From: Oscillospiraceae bacterium
GTDB taxonomy: Bacteria; Bacillota; Clostridia; Oscillospirales; Oscillospiraceae
Direction: 5' to 3'
Assembly (NCBI GenBank): GCA_017549125.1
Contig: JAFYVL010000072.1
Location: forward strand, 1-54,248
Length of the DNA stretch: 54,248 nucleotides
The translations under genes were made by a program, and so were the position numbers. Below are positions 36,888 through 45,116 of the stretch, piece after piece. Every line of letters starts with the position of its first letter. Positions within the stretch are counted from its first letter, which is position 1. The notes under the pieces were generated by a model, which was given only the letters and a program-made list of their open reading frames with translations, did no database searches and was not told where the DNA came from.

Positions 36888-38114
36888 ATGAATGATACCA
36901 TTAGAAATTTATTATATGATGTGAAGCTGCCCAAGTTTGTGCGGATCAAGCAACAGTTTGATGCCACCTGTATTCCCAAGGAGCAGATTGCTCAAGTGGT
37001 CTATTCGCAGCTGTCTCAGCCTCAGATCGCTGAGAAAATCAAGCCGGGTATGTCCGTGTGTCTGACGTGCGGCAGCCGAGGCATTGATAATATTGTTGCC
37101 ATCACAAAAGCGGTTGTGGACTTCTGTATAGCACAGGGCGCCCATCCTTTTGCTATACCGGCTATGGGTAGCCACGGCGGTGCGACGGCCCAGGGCCAAT
37201 TAGATGTGTTAACATCCTTTGGTATTACAGAGGAAAGTATTGGTTGTCCCATTCGATCTTCTATGGAAACGGTCTGCATCGGTCATACCGATGAGGGACA
37301 CCCGGTGCATATTGACCGCTATGCAGCTGAGGCAGATGGTATCATTCTGATCAATCGTATCAAGCTGCACACATCCTTCCGTGGAGAGTACGAAAGCGGC
37401 CTCATGAAGATGATGGCCATTGGTTTAGGTAAGCAGAAGGGCGCGGAAACCTGTCATGCTGAGGGATTCCCAAGAATGCACCACATGGTTCCTTTGTTTG
37501 GTAAGGTGATTTTGGAAAATGCACCTGTGGCTTTTGGCTTGGGCATTCTGGAGAATGCCTTCGACAAAACCGCCCAATTGCACGCACTCACACCTGCGCA
37601 GATCATTACAGAAGAACCCAAACTTTTAAAGGTGGCGGCATCCTTGATGCCTTCCCTGGGATTTGAAAGCTGTGATGTGCTGGTTGTGGATGAGATCGGT
37701 AAAAACATTAGTGGCTGTGGCATGGATCCCAATATTTCCGGTGTGTTTGCGACTCCGGGAATGACTGGTGGTATCAGCGCCCAGAGACGGTGTATTCTGT
37801 CCTTGACAGAAGAGACCCATGGCAATGGTTATGGAATGGGTGCAGCAGATGTGGTGACCCAACGGCTCTATGACCAGCTGGATCTGGATATGGTTTATCC
37901 CAATTCCATTACATCCACTTCTCTGGGTTTTGCAAAAGTGCCTGTGATCGTGGATACAGAGGAGAATGCCATTAAGCTGTGCATTCGCACATGTCACCGG
38001 ATTGACAAGGACAATCCGCGTATTATCCGTATTAAAAACACATTGGAACTCAGCGAGTTTGAAATTTCGGAGGCTATGATCCCGGAAATGAAAGAGAATA
38101 TGGTAATCATCTAA
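36888..38114 (+). CDS. LarA-like (DUF2088) nickel-pincer racemase-type protein
   Basis: This 408-aa protein resembles the LarA family, whose founder racemises lactate with a nickel-pincer cofactor; other members act on other 2-hydroxyacids. Visible are the N-terminal DUF2088-type fold (LTCGSRGIDN), MGSHGGAT with His96, RIKLHTSFRGEYESGLMKM and GLGKQKGAETCH, where the Lys and His correspond roughly to cofactor-tethering and catalytic positions. No larB, larC or larE cofactor genes are in the window. The ATG at 36888 has GGAAG upstream, and the exoprotein 2 stop is 13 bases away, so they form an operon. Secreted esterase plus intracellular hydroxyacid enzyme suggests catabolism of a released product; this is inference. 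Confidence 0.8.
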   Translation: MNDTIRNLLYDVKLPKFVRIKQQFDATCIPKEQIAQVVYSQLSQPQIAEKIKPGMSVCLTCGSRGIDNIVAITKAVVDFCIAQGAHPFAIPAMGSHGGATAQGQLDVLTSFGITEESIGCPIRSSMETVCIGHTDEGHPVHIDRYAAEADGIILINRIKLHTSFRGEYESGLMKMMAIGLGKQKGAETCHAEGFPRMHHMVPLFGKVILENAPVAFGLGILENAFDKTAQLHALTPAQIITEEPKLLKVAASLMPSLGFESCDVLVVDEIGKNISGCGMDPNISGVFATPGMTGGISAQRRCILSLTEETHGNGYGMGAADVVTQRLYDQLDLDMVYPNSITSTSLGFAKVPVIVDTEENAIKLCIRTCHRIDKDNPRIIRIKNTLELSEFEISEAMIPEMKENMVII

Positions 38115-38115
38115 A

Positions 38116-38143
38116 GAACAGGGAGCCATCCGGCTCCCTGTTC
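38116..38143 (+). terminator. Terminator hairpin, left copy of the duplication
   Basis: GAACAGGGAGCC and GGCTCCCTGTTC arms directly after the LarA-like stop. The T-run expected after it is missing because repeat sequence starts at its edge; the T-rich flank (TTAATTTTCG) is found instead after the right copy at 38417-38443. Confidence 0.75.
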
Positions 38144-38417
38144 AGAGTGTCAAAAAAGCCGTCAATCGTCAAAACACAGGTTTTGATGATTGGCGGTTCG
38201 TTTTGCACCGCAAGTATTTCGATGCGTCATTGCGAGCCAGTGCGCACACTGGCGTGGCAATCCGTTCTCCTAAAATGCTTGCTACGCAAGGTGTTTTGAC
38301 TTGCTTCACAACTCGAACCTCTCGAGTATCCACATACACTTCGGGTTCGAGTTGCTTGCCTTGACGGCTTTATTGACCTCTGCCAGTCTGTCAAAAAAGA
38401 GTTTTTTCGACAGACTG
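38143..38417. mobile_element. MITE-like interspersed repeat, copy 2 (complete)
   Basis: About 274 bases of non-coding DNA. The ends are imperfect inverted repeats (CAGAGTGTCAAAAAA at the left, CAGTCTGTCGAAAAAA read inward from the right). A second inner pair is GTCAAAAAAGCCGTCAA against TTGACGGCTTTATTGAC. Inside lie the ATTGC...GCAAT palindrome (38229-38261) and a hairpin with AACTCGAACC and GGGTTCGAGTT arms. The right end is itself a hairpin (about 38384-38417). It is flanked by a 27-base direct repeat that is the whole terminator stem-loop, the signature of a target-site duplication. There is no transposase, so any mobility would be in trans. Copy 1 begins this window. Confidence 0.78.
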
Positions 38418-38443
38418 AACAGGGAGCCATCCGGCTCCCTGTT
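38417..38443. terminator. Terminator hairpin, right copy of the duplication
   Basis: 27-base exact repeat of 38116-38142, now next to the stop codon of the AraC gene at 38442. It keeps the original downstream T-rich flank of the plus-strand terminator. Confidence 0.75.
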
Positions 38444-39290
38444 AATTTTCGTTATAGGCTTTACGGAATGCGCTGGGGGAGATGCCGTAATGCTGCTTAA
38501 ATGTTCTGGAAAAATGGTCAACATCTGTGAATCCCACTCGTTCTGCAACTTGAGAGATGGAAAGATTGCCCCGATTCAATAGATTTCGTGCTTTTTGGAC
38601 ACGGAGCATATTCAGATATTCCACAACGGTCTTTCCGGAGTTGCGCTTGAATATGGCACATAAATAGTTGGGGTGCAGATGCACATGCTCGGCCAGCTCT
38701 GCAAGGGTGATTTTAGATCGATAATTCGCATCCATATACTGAATGCATGCGCGGGTTGCGTCGTGGCTTTTTTGCAGGTCTCGCTTCTGACTCATGGTTT
38801 TGCAGGCAGGCAAGATCTCCAGGCAAAAGGTGAGTAGAGCGATAAATTGCTGATTCTGATTACCCTCTATAATCTGTAAAATGGCTTCTTTGGCTTTTGA
38901 CGTTAATCCCTGCTCGGTAGTAAATTTATCTGGGATCATTAATGTGCCGGATTTTAGGGGTTCTACAAATGAAAGCTGAAAGAAATGATTATCTGGCATT
39001 TGGATCAAATCCATGGAAAATCGAATGCTCCAATACGTTCCATAGGCGGCAAGGGAACGGATTGCGTGGATTCGGCCTGTGGGAATCAAGCAGATTTCGC
39101 CTTCATTGAGAATAAAATTTCCGTTTTCACTGTATATTTCATAAGTGCCTTCCTGGGCATATAGCATTTCTGGCTCTGGGTGCCAGTGGATGTTTACGTA
39201 GCTTTCCATGATTCGACGAATCGGGTAGCTTGTGGCCTCAAGGGGAAAGGAAGGGTTGTTAAACTTTCGATAAATTCGAATAGGTTTCAT
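38442..39290 (-). CDS. AraC-family regulator, divergent from exoprotein 3
   Basis: This 282-aa regulator has an N-terminal cupin domain (NIHWHPEPEMLYAQEG, INEGE-like LNEGEICLIPTGRIHAI) and a C-terminal double helix-turn-helix (LAELAEHVHLHPNYLCAIFKR-type and VAERVGFTDVDHFSRTFKQHYG-type segments). The WHxEPE-like segment is typical of AraC sensors of sugars and plant or mucin glycans. GGAGG precedes the ATG at 39290. The divergent gap of 171 bases to exoprotein 3 holds two perfect inverted repeats, candidate operators. The stop codon overlaps the right terminator hairpin. Confidence 0.9.
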   Translation of the reverse strand: MKPIRIYRKFNNPSFPLEATSYPIRRIMESYVNIHWHPEPEMLYAQEGTYEIYSENGNFILNEGEICLIPTGRIHAIRSLAAYGTYWSIRFSMDLIQMPDNHFFQLSFVEPLKSGTLMIPDKFTTEQGLTSKAKEAILQIIEGNQNQQFIALLTFCLEILPACKTMSQKRDLQKSHDATRACIQYMDANYRSKITLAELAEHVHLHPNYLCAIFKRNSGKTVVEYLNMLRVQKARNLLNRGNLSISQVAERVGFTDVDHFSRTFKQHYGISPSAFRKAYNEN

Positions 39291-39351
39291 GCGCAACCTC
39301 CAATACTTAATAAAAAGCGGCTAAACCTTAAAAAAAGCCGTTGTTTACCTG

Positions 39352-39393
39352 ATTGTAACATATTACAATGTAAAAGACAAGATATATTCTTGT
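39352..39393. promoter_or_regulatory. Two inverted repeats in the AraC / exoprotein 3 divergent promoter region
   Basis: ATTGTAA-CATA-TTACAAT (39352-39369) and ACAAGA-TATAT-TCTTGT (39377-39393) are perfect dyads spaced within one to two helical turns. A third dyad, CGAATT-N6-AATTCG, lies nearer the exoprotein 3 start (39420-39437). They are plausible regulator binding sites. The octamer GATTGTAA also occurs upstream of exoprotein 2 (32906-32913). Confidence 0.55.
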
Positions 39394-39461
39394 ATTGTAA
39401 GTTTATTCCAAAATACATATCGAATTGTACGGAATTCGATAAAAATCAGGAGGAAAAAACC

Positions 39462-42400
39462 ATGAACAAGTTAAAGCTATTGCTTCCTGTTCTGCTGTTG
39501 GTTGCAATTTTATTTGCATTGCCTGTGGCAGCGGCAGGAGATGCGGAGACAATGACCGTTTATGTGGATCAGACCAATGGTCTGGATACCAATAACGGCT
39601 TGTCTGAAGCAACTGCAGTTAAGACGCTGGATGCGGCTTATGTGCTGTTAAACAACAGTCTTGCGAATGACGGTACCGGCACCATTGTGCTGGTCAGCGA
39701 TTATACCCATACCTTTGCTTCGCAGTATGAAAAAATCTCTACCTCTGTTACCAAGCATTCTTTTGAGGTGGTGATCACCGGTAAAACAGCGGCTACCAAG
39801 CTGCTTTTGAGCCGCACAGCCGGTACCGGCTATTTCTACATGACCGGTCCTACCACCTTCAAGAATTTGCACATGGGTCTGGCTTCGGGATGTAATCAGT
39901 ATACTATGTTCCAGGGTGCAGGTGTAAACGGCAAGTTTGTGATCGGCGAGGGCGTTACCACACCCAGCTCTGCAACCTTGCGTCCTTGTTTGAGCGCTGT
40001 ACCCAGCATTACTTCTGCCAACACAGAGAGCTATGCCGGTAAGGCTATTTATATGGAGATCAATTCCGGTGATTGGAAGAGTGTTTATGCAGGCGCATAT
40101 GCCCATGCTTGCCGCGGTAATGCGACCCTGGTTATGAATGGCGGTTCTGTGAATAAGATGTCTGCTATTTATAATAAGGTCTTTTCCGGCAATGTGAACT
40201 TTGTTTTGGCCGGTGGCACTATTGCTGAATTCTGCACCAGCGCTGCAAATGCTGCCGGTACTGTTACCGGAGATGTTACTACCACCATTAAGGGTATGTA
40301 TCCTAGCAAGATCTCTAACTATGGTGCGGTTAACGGCAATAAGTACATGGATCTGGAAAATGCCAATGTGGCGCTGCCTTCCGGCGCCCATACCTTCCGT
40401 AATGTATCTGGTGGTACTTTGACCATCGATCCTACATCCACCATTGCTGTGACCGGTTCTGTGACCGGCACAACCACCATTAACTTTGACGGCGATGCTG
40501 CTACCGGTATGGCCTATGTGTCTGCACCGGGGTCTACAGCGGACAATGCCTTTGTTTTTGATGGCACGACCGCTACTGTTGCTGTTAATAATGGTGTTAA
40601 GACCTGGACCACTGCCGGTGAGTATGTGTTCAAGGGCTTAGTTCTGACCGTTAATAACAGCAATTATAAGGTTACCTTGTACAGCGGCCTGTCCGGCTCT
40701 ACAAAAATCGAGCCTACAGAGGTTGTGACCGAGAATGGCTTGGTGAAGTATTACTTTGAGGGCTTGGCTGCAGGCAACTACCGTACCAATGTTTCCCGTA
40801 GCGGTTTCTATACCATCAACAAGGCTCGTGTATTCACTGCTGAACAGATGGCTACAGAAACTGTTATTGATGTGTCTACCGAAAAGCGCATCTTTGATGG
40901 CAGTTCTGTTGCTGATTACCAGGGTATCACCGTTAAGGAATTTACTGATGCTATGATGGCTATGCTGACCAATAAGGAGGCAGCCTGGTATCAAAATTAT
41001 TCTCAGTATTTGACCACTCCTGTATTTGCTGAGGGCAAGAAGCACCAGCAGACAACCCAGGAGGAGATGGAATCCTATATTGCCGGTCTGGACAAGCCCG
41101 ATGACAATATGTATGTTTACAGCATCGGTGAGTCTGCAGAGGGTAAGAATATTCCAATTGTGATCTTCTCTTTGACAGATCTTTCCGGAGCTGAGACTCT
41201 GGAAGAGGCTGCCGCTTTGATCCGTGAAAACAAAAAGCTGAATGTTCATTATCAAGCACAGGTTCACGGCAACGAGCCTGCCGGTGGTGAGGCAGCTTTG
41301 GCAACCATTGGCAGATTGAATTCAGACTACGGTGATCGTCTGCTGGAGAAGATGAACATTTATGTGATTCCTCGTCTGAATCCCGATGGTTCTTATGATT
41401 ATGTTCGTGTATTCCCCGGCAATGGACTCAACGGCAACCGTGATTATCTCATGGCGCGATCTGTAGAGATCCAGGCACAGCATTATGTGTATAACCTGTT
41501 TTTGCCTGAGCTGGCCATAGATGGACACGAATATACTGTTGACAATGGCAATAATAACCAGGCCTATAAGGACATGATGATGGCCGGTGGTTATAATGGC
41601 AACAGTGGTGAGGAATTCGTAAAGTTCACCGAGGACATGATCATGGGTGTGATCCCGGATCTGAAGGCGCAAGGCCTGGATTTTAGCTTCTACACCAATA
41701 TTACCAACAATGATTATAGCGTTTCCGGCACCATGTACGCAGGCCTGCGCGGCTCTGTGAGCTTCCTGCTGGAAAGCCGCGGTATTTCCTTCGGTAACCA
41801 TACCATGGATCGTCGCGTTATCTCCCATCTGGTTACCCTGGAGAACATTTTCGAGTATGCTTATACCAATACCGAGGATGTACGGGCTGTCTCCAATGCA
41901 GAGCGTCAGCGCATTATCAGCAATGGTTTGACCTATGAAGACACCGATACGCTGGTGGTTGCCCACAAGAAGGTCAGCGATGAGCGGCTGAACCATGTGA
42001 CCGATAAGTTCAGCTATTTGACCGGACAGAAGACCGGTACAATCGAGGTTGTGCCCACTAAGTATGTGGCAGATGTTACCCGTGTGCGTCCCACCGCTTA
42101 TGTGATTCCTGCGGGACAGGAATGGACACAGCAGGTTTTGGAACTGTTGGATCTGCATGGCATTTCCTATTCCTTCTACGAGGCCGGTACTGCCATCAAC
42201 CTGCAGAAATATCTGGGTACAACCGCCGGTGCAACCTTGAGCGAGGAACAGGTTGTTGTATTTGGCAAGGGCGCATATGTTATGACTATGAACCAGTCCA
42301 GCGCCTTGATTCTGACCTCCTTGATGGAGCCGGATCTGAAGAACGAGTATTTTGAGGAAACCGACAGCGGCAACACCAACATTTACGGTAATCTGGCGCA

Positions 42401-43922
42401 GCTGCAGGTCGTTCCCAACGATGGCGCAGGATTCCCCATTTACCGTTATATCCATGACCTGAATGCAGAAGGCAAGATTGATACCACCGAGGCTCCCAAG
42501 GTAGAATACAAGGTCTATATCCACAGCGAAAACGGTCTGGATACCAACGATGGCTACAGTGAGGAAACTGCCGCCAAGACCATCGACTATGCCTTTGCAC
42601 AGTTGAATGCCTTGATGGCCAATGCTCCCGAGGGCACAACCGGTACTGTGGTATTCCTGGATCTATACGAGCTGGGCGATAACGCCTATATTTTCCCCGC
42701 ACATGATTATCCCGTTGTTCTGACTTCTAAGACCGGAGCTGAGGGTCTGGCAAAGAAATATTTGAAGGACAATGCCTGGTTTGCTTTCAGCGGTGACGTG
42801 ACTCTGGATAACATGACCATCTGGCCCTCCGGCGGCAATGACTATTATTACATTTTTGCAAATGGTAACAATCTGACGGTAAATGCCAATGTCACAACTA
42901 AGGCAAGCTCCCAGGGTAAATATTTTACAATTTCTGCAGGTGCTTATGCTGATTCCTGGGTGAACGCCAACTCCGAAAATCCGTTACCTGTGTATAACAC
43001 ATTGGAGATCCTGGGTGGTACATGGAAGTATGTGTACGGCTCTAGCTACACTGGCAATGCAAAGGGCAATCCCCAGGTCATTGTGGAAAATGCCTCTATT
43101 TTGGGTTATATGCCCAGCTATGCAGCTACCACCAATGGTCATGTTACCATTACTATGAAAAATACTGTGGTTCGGGATGGCATGATCTATCTGGGCAATG
43201 CCAATAAGCGGAATTTGACTCATTCTACTGTGATCCTGCAGGAGGGTGTGGATGTTAAGACCATCTATACCGGTAGCCGTGATGCAGGCAATGTGAGCAA
43301 GAATGCTACTATTGTTGTGGATGGCGCAGATATGACCGGTATTGAGATCGTCCAGGGAGCAAAGAATGCCACTGGTACTGTAGGCAAGAACATTCTGGCC
43401 TATAAGAGCGGTACTATTGGCAAGATCGTCGGTTATGACGAGGTGCAGGTCTATGTAGACGGTCAGTTCTATGCCCTGAGCGCTGCCATGACAAATTTGA
43501 GCCTGGAGCCTGCAAAAACCGGCTTTGGCTACAAGGCAGCCTTTACCTGTGACGATGCCATTAAGAGCATGATCGTCAGCCAGGGCTTTAGCCTGTGGAT
43601 CACCGAGGATATTGTTGTAAACCGCAGTATGTCTGCTTTCCAGGCAAATATGACTCTGCGTTTGAAAAATTTCCTGATCGAGGAATATGGCTCCGCAAAG
43701 GTCAACGCCAAGGTTTATGTGGAACTGAGCAACGGTTTGATCATTGAAACTGAGGTCGTTTCCTACAGCATGCAGGATATGATCGAAATGATCGCAGCGG
43801 ATCTGCCCAGCTATACCGATGTGCAGATTCAGTCTGTTCAGAATATGCTGGCTGGATACCCTGTTGTTACCAGCTGGAATATTGAGAACCTGCTGGCTTG
43901 GACTCCTACAGAAGAAAACTAA
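39462..43922 (+). CDS. Giant secreted protein 3: M14 zinc carboxypeptidase with repeated accessory modules
   Basis: 1486 aa with a signal peptide (about 1-25). Order: module A copy 1 (VYVDQTNGLDTNNGL, AVKTLDAAY); beta-rich linker; M14 carboxypeptidase domain (about 490-810) with zinc ligands His602 and Glu605 (HGNEPAGG), NPDG at 640, substrate-type NRD, a third ligand candidate His689 (DGHEY) and catalytic Glu771 (LLESRG); an M14-associated extension with RPTAYVIP; module A copy 2 (VYIHSENGLDTNDG; from about 1014); C-terminal shared module (1343-1486) ending in WNIENLLAW. It should trim C-terminal residues from extracellular peptides or wall peptides. AGGAGG precedes the ATG at 39462; the upstream open frame runs through the regulator region and is not coding. 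Confidence 0.87.
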   Translation: MNKLKLLLPVLLLVAILFALPVAAAGDAETMTVYVDQTNGLDTNNGLSEATAVKTLDAAYVLLNNSLANDGTGTIVLVSDYTHTFASQYEKISTSVTKHSFEVVITGKTAATKLLLSRTAGTGYFYMTGPTTFKNLHMGLASGCNQYTMFQGAGVNGKFVIGEGVTTPSSATLRPCLSAVPSITSANTESYAGKAIYMEINSGDWKSVYAGAYAHACRGNATLVMNGGSVNKMSAIYNKVFSGNVNFVLAGGTIAEFCTSAANAAGTVTGDVTTTIKGMYPSKISNYGAVNGNKYMDLENANVALPSGAHTFRNVSGGTLTIDPTSTIAVTGSVTGTTTINFDGDAATGMAYVSAPGSTADNAFVFDGTTATVAVNNGVKTWTTAGEYVFKGLVLTVNNSNYKVTLYSGLSGSTKIEPTEVVTENGLVKYYFEGLAAGNYRTNVSRSGFYTINKARVFTAEQMATETVIDVSTEKRIFDGSSVADYQGITVKEFTDAMMAMLTNKEAAWYQNYSQYLTTPVFAEGKKHQQTTQEEMESYIAGLDKPDDNMYVYSIGESAEGKNIPIVIFSLTDLSGAETLEEAAALIRENKKLNVHYQAQVHGNEPAGGEAALATIGRLNSDYGDRLLEKMNIYVIPRLNPDGSYDYVRVFPGNGLNGNRDYLMARSVEIQAQHYVYNLFLPELAIDGHEYTVDNGNNNQAYKDMMMAGGYNGNSGEEFVKFTEDMIMGVIPDLKAQGLDFSFYTNITNNDYSVSGTMYAGLRGSVSFLLESRGISFGNHTMDRRVISHLVTLENIFEYAYTNTEDVRAVSNAERQRIISNGLTYEDTDTLVVAHKKVSDERLNHVTDKFSYLTGQKTGTIEVVPTKYVADVTRVRPTAYVIPAGQEWTQQVLELLDLHGISYSFYEAGTAINLQKYLGTTAGATLSEEQVVVFGKGAYVMTMNQSSALILTSLMEPDLKNEYFEETDSGNTNIYGNLAQLQVVPNDGAGFPIYRYIHDLNAEGKIDTTEAPKVEYKVYIHSENGLDTNDGYSEETAAKTIDYAFAQLNALMANAPEGTTGTVVFLDLYELGDNAYIFPAHDYPVVLTSKTGAEGLAKKYLKDNAWFAFSGDVTLDNMTIWPSGGNDYYYIFANGNNLTVNANVTTKASSQGKYFTISAGAYADSWVNANSENPLPVYNTLEILGGTWKYVYGSSYTGNAKGNPQVIVENASILGYMPSYAATTNGHVTITMKNTVVRDGMIYLGNANKRNLTHSTVILQEGVDVKTIYTGSRDAGNVSKNATIVVDGADMTGIEIVQGAKNATGTVGKNILAYKSGTIGKIVGYDEVQVYVDGQFYALSAAMTNLSLEPAKTGFGYKAAFTCDDAIKSMIVSQGFSLWITEDIVVNRSMSAFQANMTLRLKNFLIEEYGSAKVNAKVYVELSNGLIIETEVVSYSMQDMIEMIAADLPSYTDVQIQSVQNMLAGYPVVTSWNIENLLAWTPTEEN

Positions 43923-43931
43923 TCCCATAGT

Positions 43932-43962
43932 AAAAGCCCCAAACCAATCGGTTTGGGGCTTT
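43932..43962 (+). terminator. Terminator of exoprotein 3
   Basis: AAAGCCCCAAACC/GGTTTGGGGCTTT 13-bp stem; its last bases overlap the first 0A box of the next gene. Confidence 0.85.
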
Positions 43963-43978
43963 GTCGAAATTTGTCGAT
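43960..43978 (+). promoter_or_regulatory. Tandem Spo0A (0A) boxes
   Basis: TTTGTCGAA (43960-43968), identical to the usual 0A box core TGTCGAA, is followed after one base by TTTGTCGAT (43970-43978). They lie about 20 bases upstream of the -35 of the Spo0A-like gene, an activator-type position. Confidence 0.7.
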
Positions 43979-43998
43979 AAATAATGAGCCGTTCCTAG

Positions 43999-44027
43999 TT
44001 GAAAAAATGGGAGAAATATAGTATTCT
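43999..44027 (+). promoter_or_regulatory. Promoter of the Spo0A-like gene
   Basis: TTGAAA (43999-44004), 17-base spacer, TATTCT (44022-44027); leader about 15 bases. Confidence 0.65.
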
Positions 44028-44048
44028 TTAGGTCGTGGGGGTGATGCC

Positions 44049-44786
44049 GTGCCAAAGGTATATTTAATTGAAAGTGTTCCGATGATTTGCGAGAAATATA
44101 TAAAGGCGATGTCTGATAGCTGTGAGATTATGGTGTGTTCTCATGTGGATAATGCCCTGGAGGAAATTTTGTTATTCCGTCCGGATCTGCTGGTGCTGGA
44201 TATGTCCATGCCAAATTTGGACGCATTTGCCTTGGTGGATCACACCTATATGCTGGGAGTTCGCCCAAAGGTGCTGGCGAGCACATTGCTCCTTGGCGGT
44301 AGTCTGGAAGAGCGATTATACCGCTACGATATGGGAACGGTATTACTCAGACCCTTTACTGTTGACTTCTTAGCCAAAGCATCTATGGATATTCTTTTGG
44401 ATTTGGAAAATGATGAGCATTCGTCCTTGCGTCGAATTGCCAATAATCTTCTGCTGATGATGGGATTCCGTTTAGATCTGCAAGGATACCGATATCTGCT
44501 GGAGGCCGTGGTATTTGCCGCAGTACACATGGATTATAAGGTTACCGGAGAGTTATATCCATATGTAGCAAAGAGATGTGGCGTTAATTATGCAGTAGTT
44601 GAACGAGCCTGCCGCAGTTGCCTGGAAAAGGCATGGAAAAATCGGATTGAACGGGTATGGGATCTGTATTTCCCCAAGGGTCGCAACCATAGATCCCGCC
44701 CTATCTCTAATGGTGTATTTATCAAGAGAATGGGTTATGCCGTCTACGAGAGCTACAGTTATAGAAACAATCAACAAGCTGAATAA
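44049..44786 (+). CDS. Spo0A-like response regulator, degenerate receiver
   Basis: 245 aa: receiver domain (1-115) and a Spo0A C-terminal DNA-binding domain (about 128-235) recognisable by GYRYLLEAV, VTGELYPYVAKRCGVNYAVVERACRSCLEKAW and a late NGVFIKRMGY. The phospho-acceptor Asp51 is present in LVLDMSMPNLD, but the acidic pair is Glu8-Ser9 instead of Asp-Asp, and the Lys of the KPF motif is Arg101. It is shorter than typical Spo0A. The GTG start follows GGGGGTG. Tandem 0A boxes upstream suggest it is controlled by Spo0A or by itself. It may be the species' Spo0A or a paralogue tuning sporulation; the window cannot decide. Confidence 0.8.
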   Translation: MPKVYLIESVPMICEKYIKAMSDSCEIMVCSHVDNALEEILLFRPDLLVLDMSMPNLDAFALVDHTYMLGVRPKVLASTLLLGGSLEERLYRYDMGTVLLRPFTVDFLAKASMDILLDLENDEHSSLRRIANNLLLMMGFRLDLQGYRYLLEAVVFAAVHMDYKVTGELYPYVAKRCGVNYAVVERACRSCLEKAWKNRIERVWDLYFPKGRNHRSRPISNGVFIKRMGYAVYESYSYRNNQQAE

Positions 44787-44790
44787 TAAA

Positions 44791-44822
44791 CTTGACCCCA
44801 CCGATTGGTGGGGTTTCATTTA
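44791..44822. terminator. Terminator between the Spo0A-like and DUF1294 genes
   Basis: ACCCCACC/GGTGGGGT stem (44795-44814) with T-rich sequence on the plus side; convergent genes may share it. Confidence 0.75.
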
Positions 44823-45086
44823 TGCAAAAAACTTGTAAACCAGCAGAGCGATCTGACAGACAATGATCAGCGGCAGACCAATAGAGAATTTCTTGTGGCG
44901 GGTCTTGTGCCGAATGAGGATCATGGTAAACAAGATAGCAAAAGAGCCACCGAGAATGGCAATTGTGAACAGATTTACTTCTGAAATTCGGCTTAATCTT
45001 TTTCTGGCACGGGATTTATCAACAATCATAAGAAGCATGCCAAGTGCATTGATTATTATCAGGTACATAAAAGATAATGGTAGCAT
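44820..45086 (-). CDS. DUF1294 small membrane protein
   Basis: This 88-aa integral membrane protein has three predicted helices and the DUF1294 signature: a DKSRAR segment after helix 1 (usually DKxRA), ILGGS, and RHKTRHKKFSIGLP. The function of the family is unknown. The ATG at 45086 follows AAAAGGA. Divergent from the small lipoprotein gene with a 30-base gap, convergent with the Spo0A-like gene. Confidence 0.85.
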   Translation of the reverse strand: MLPLSFMYLIIINALGMLLMIVDKSRARKRLSRISEVNLFTIAILGGSFAILFTMILIRHKTRHKKFSIGLPLIIVCQIALLVYKFFA

Positions 45087-45116
45087 AAATAAAAATCCTT
45101 TTATGGAGGTAGTTTT

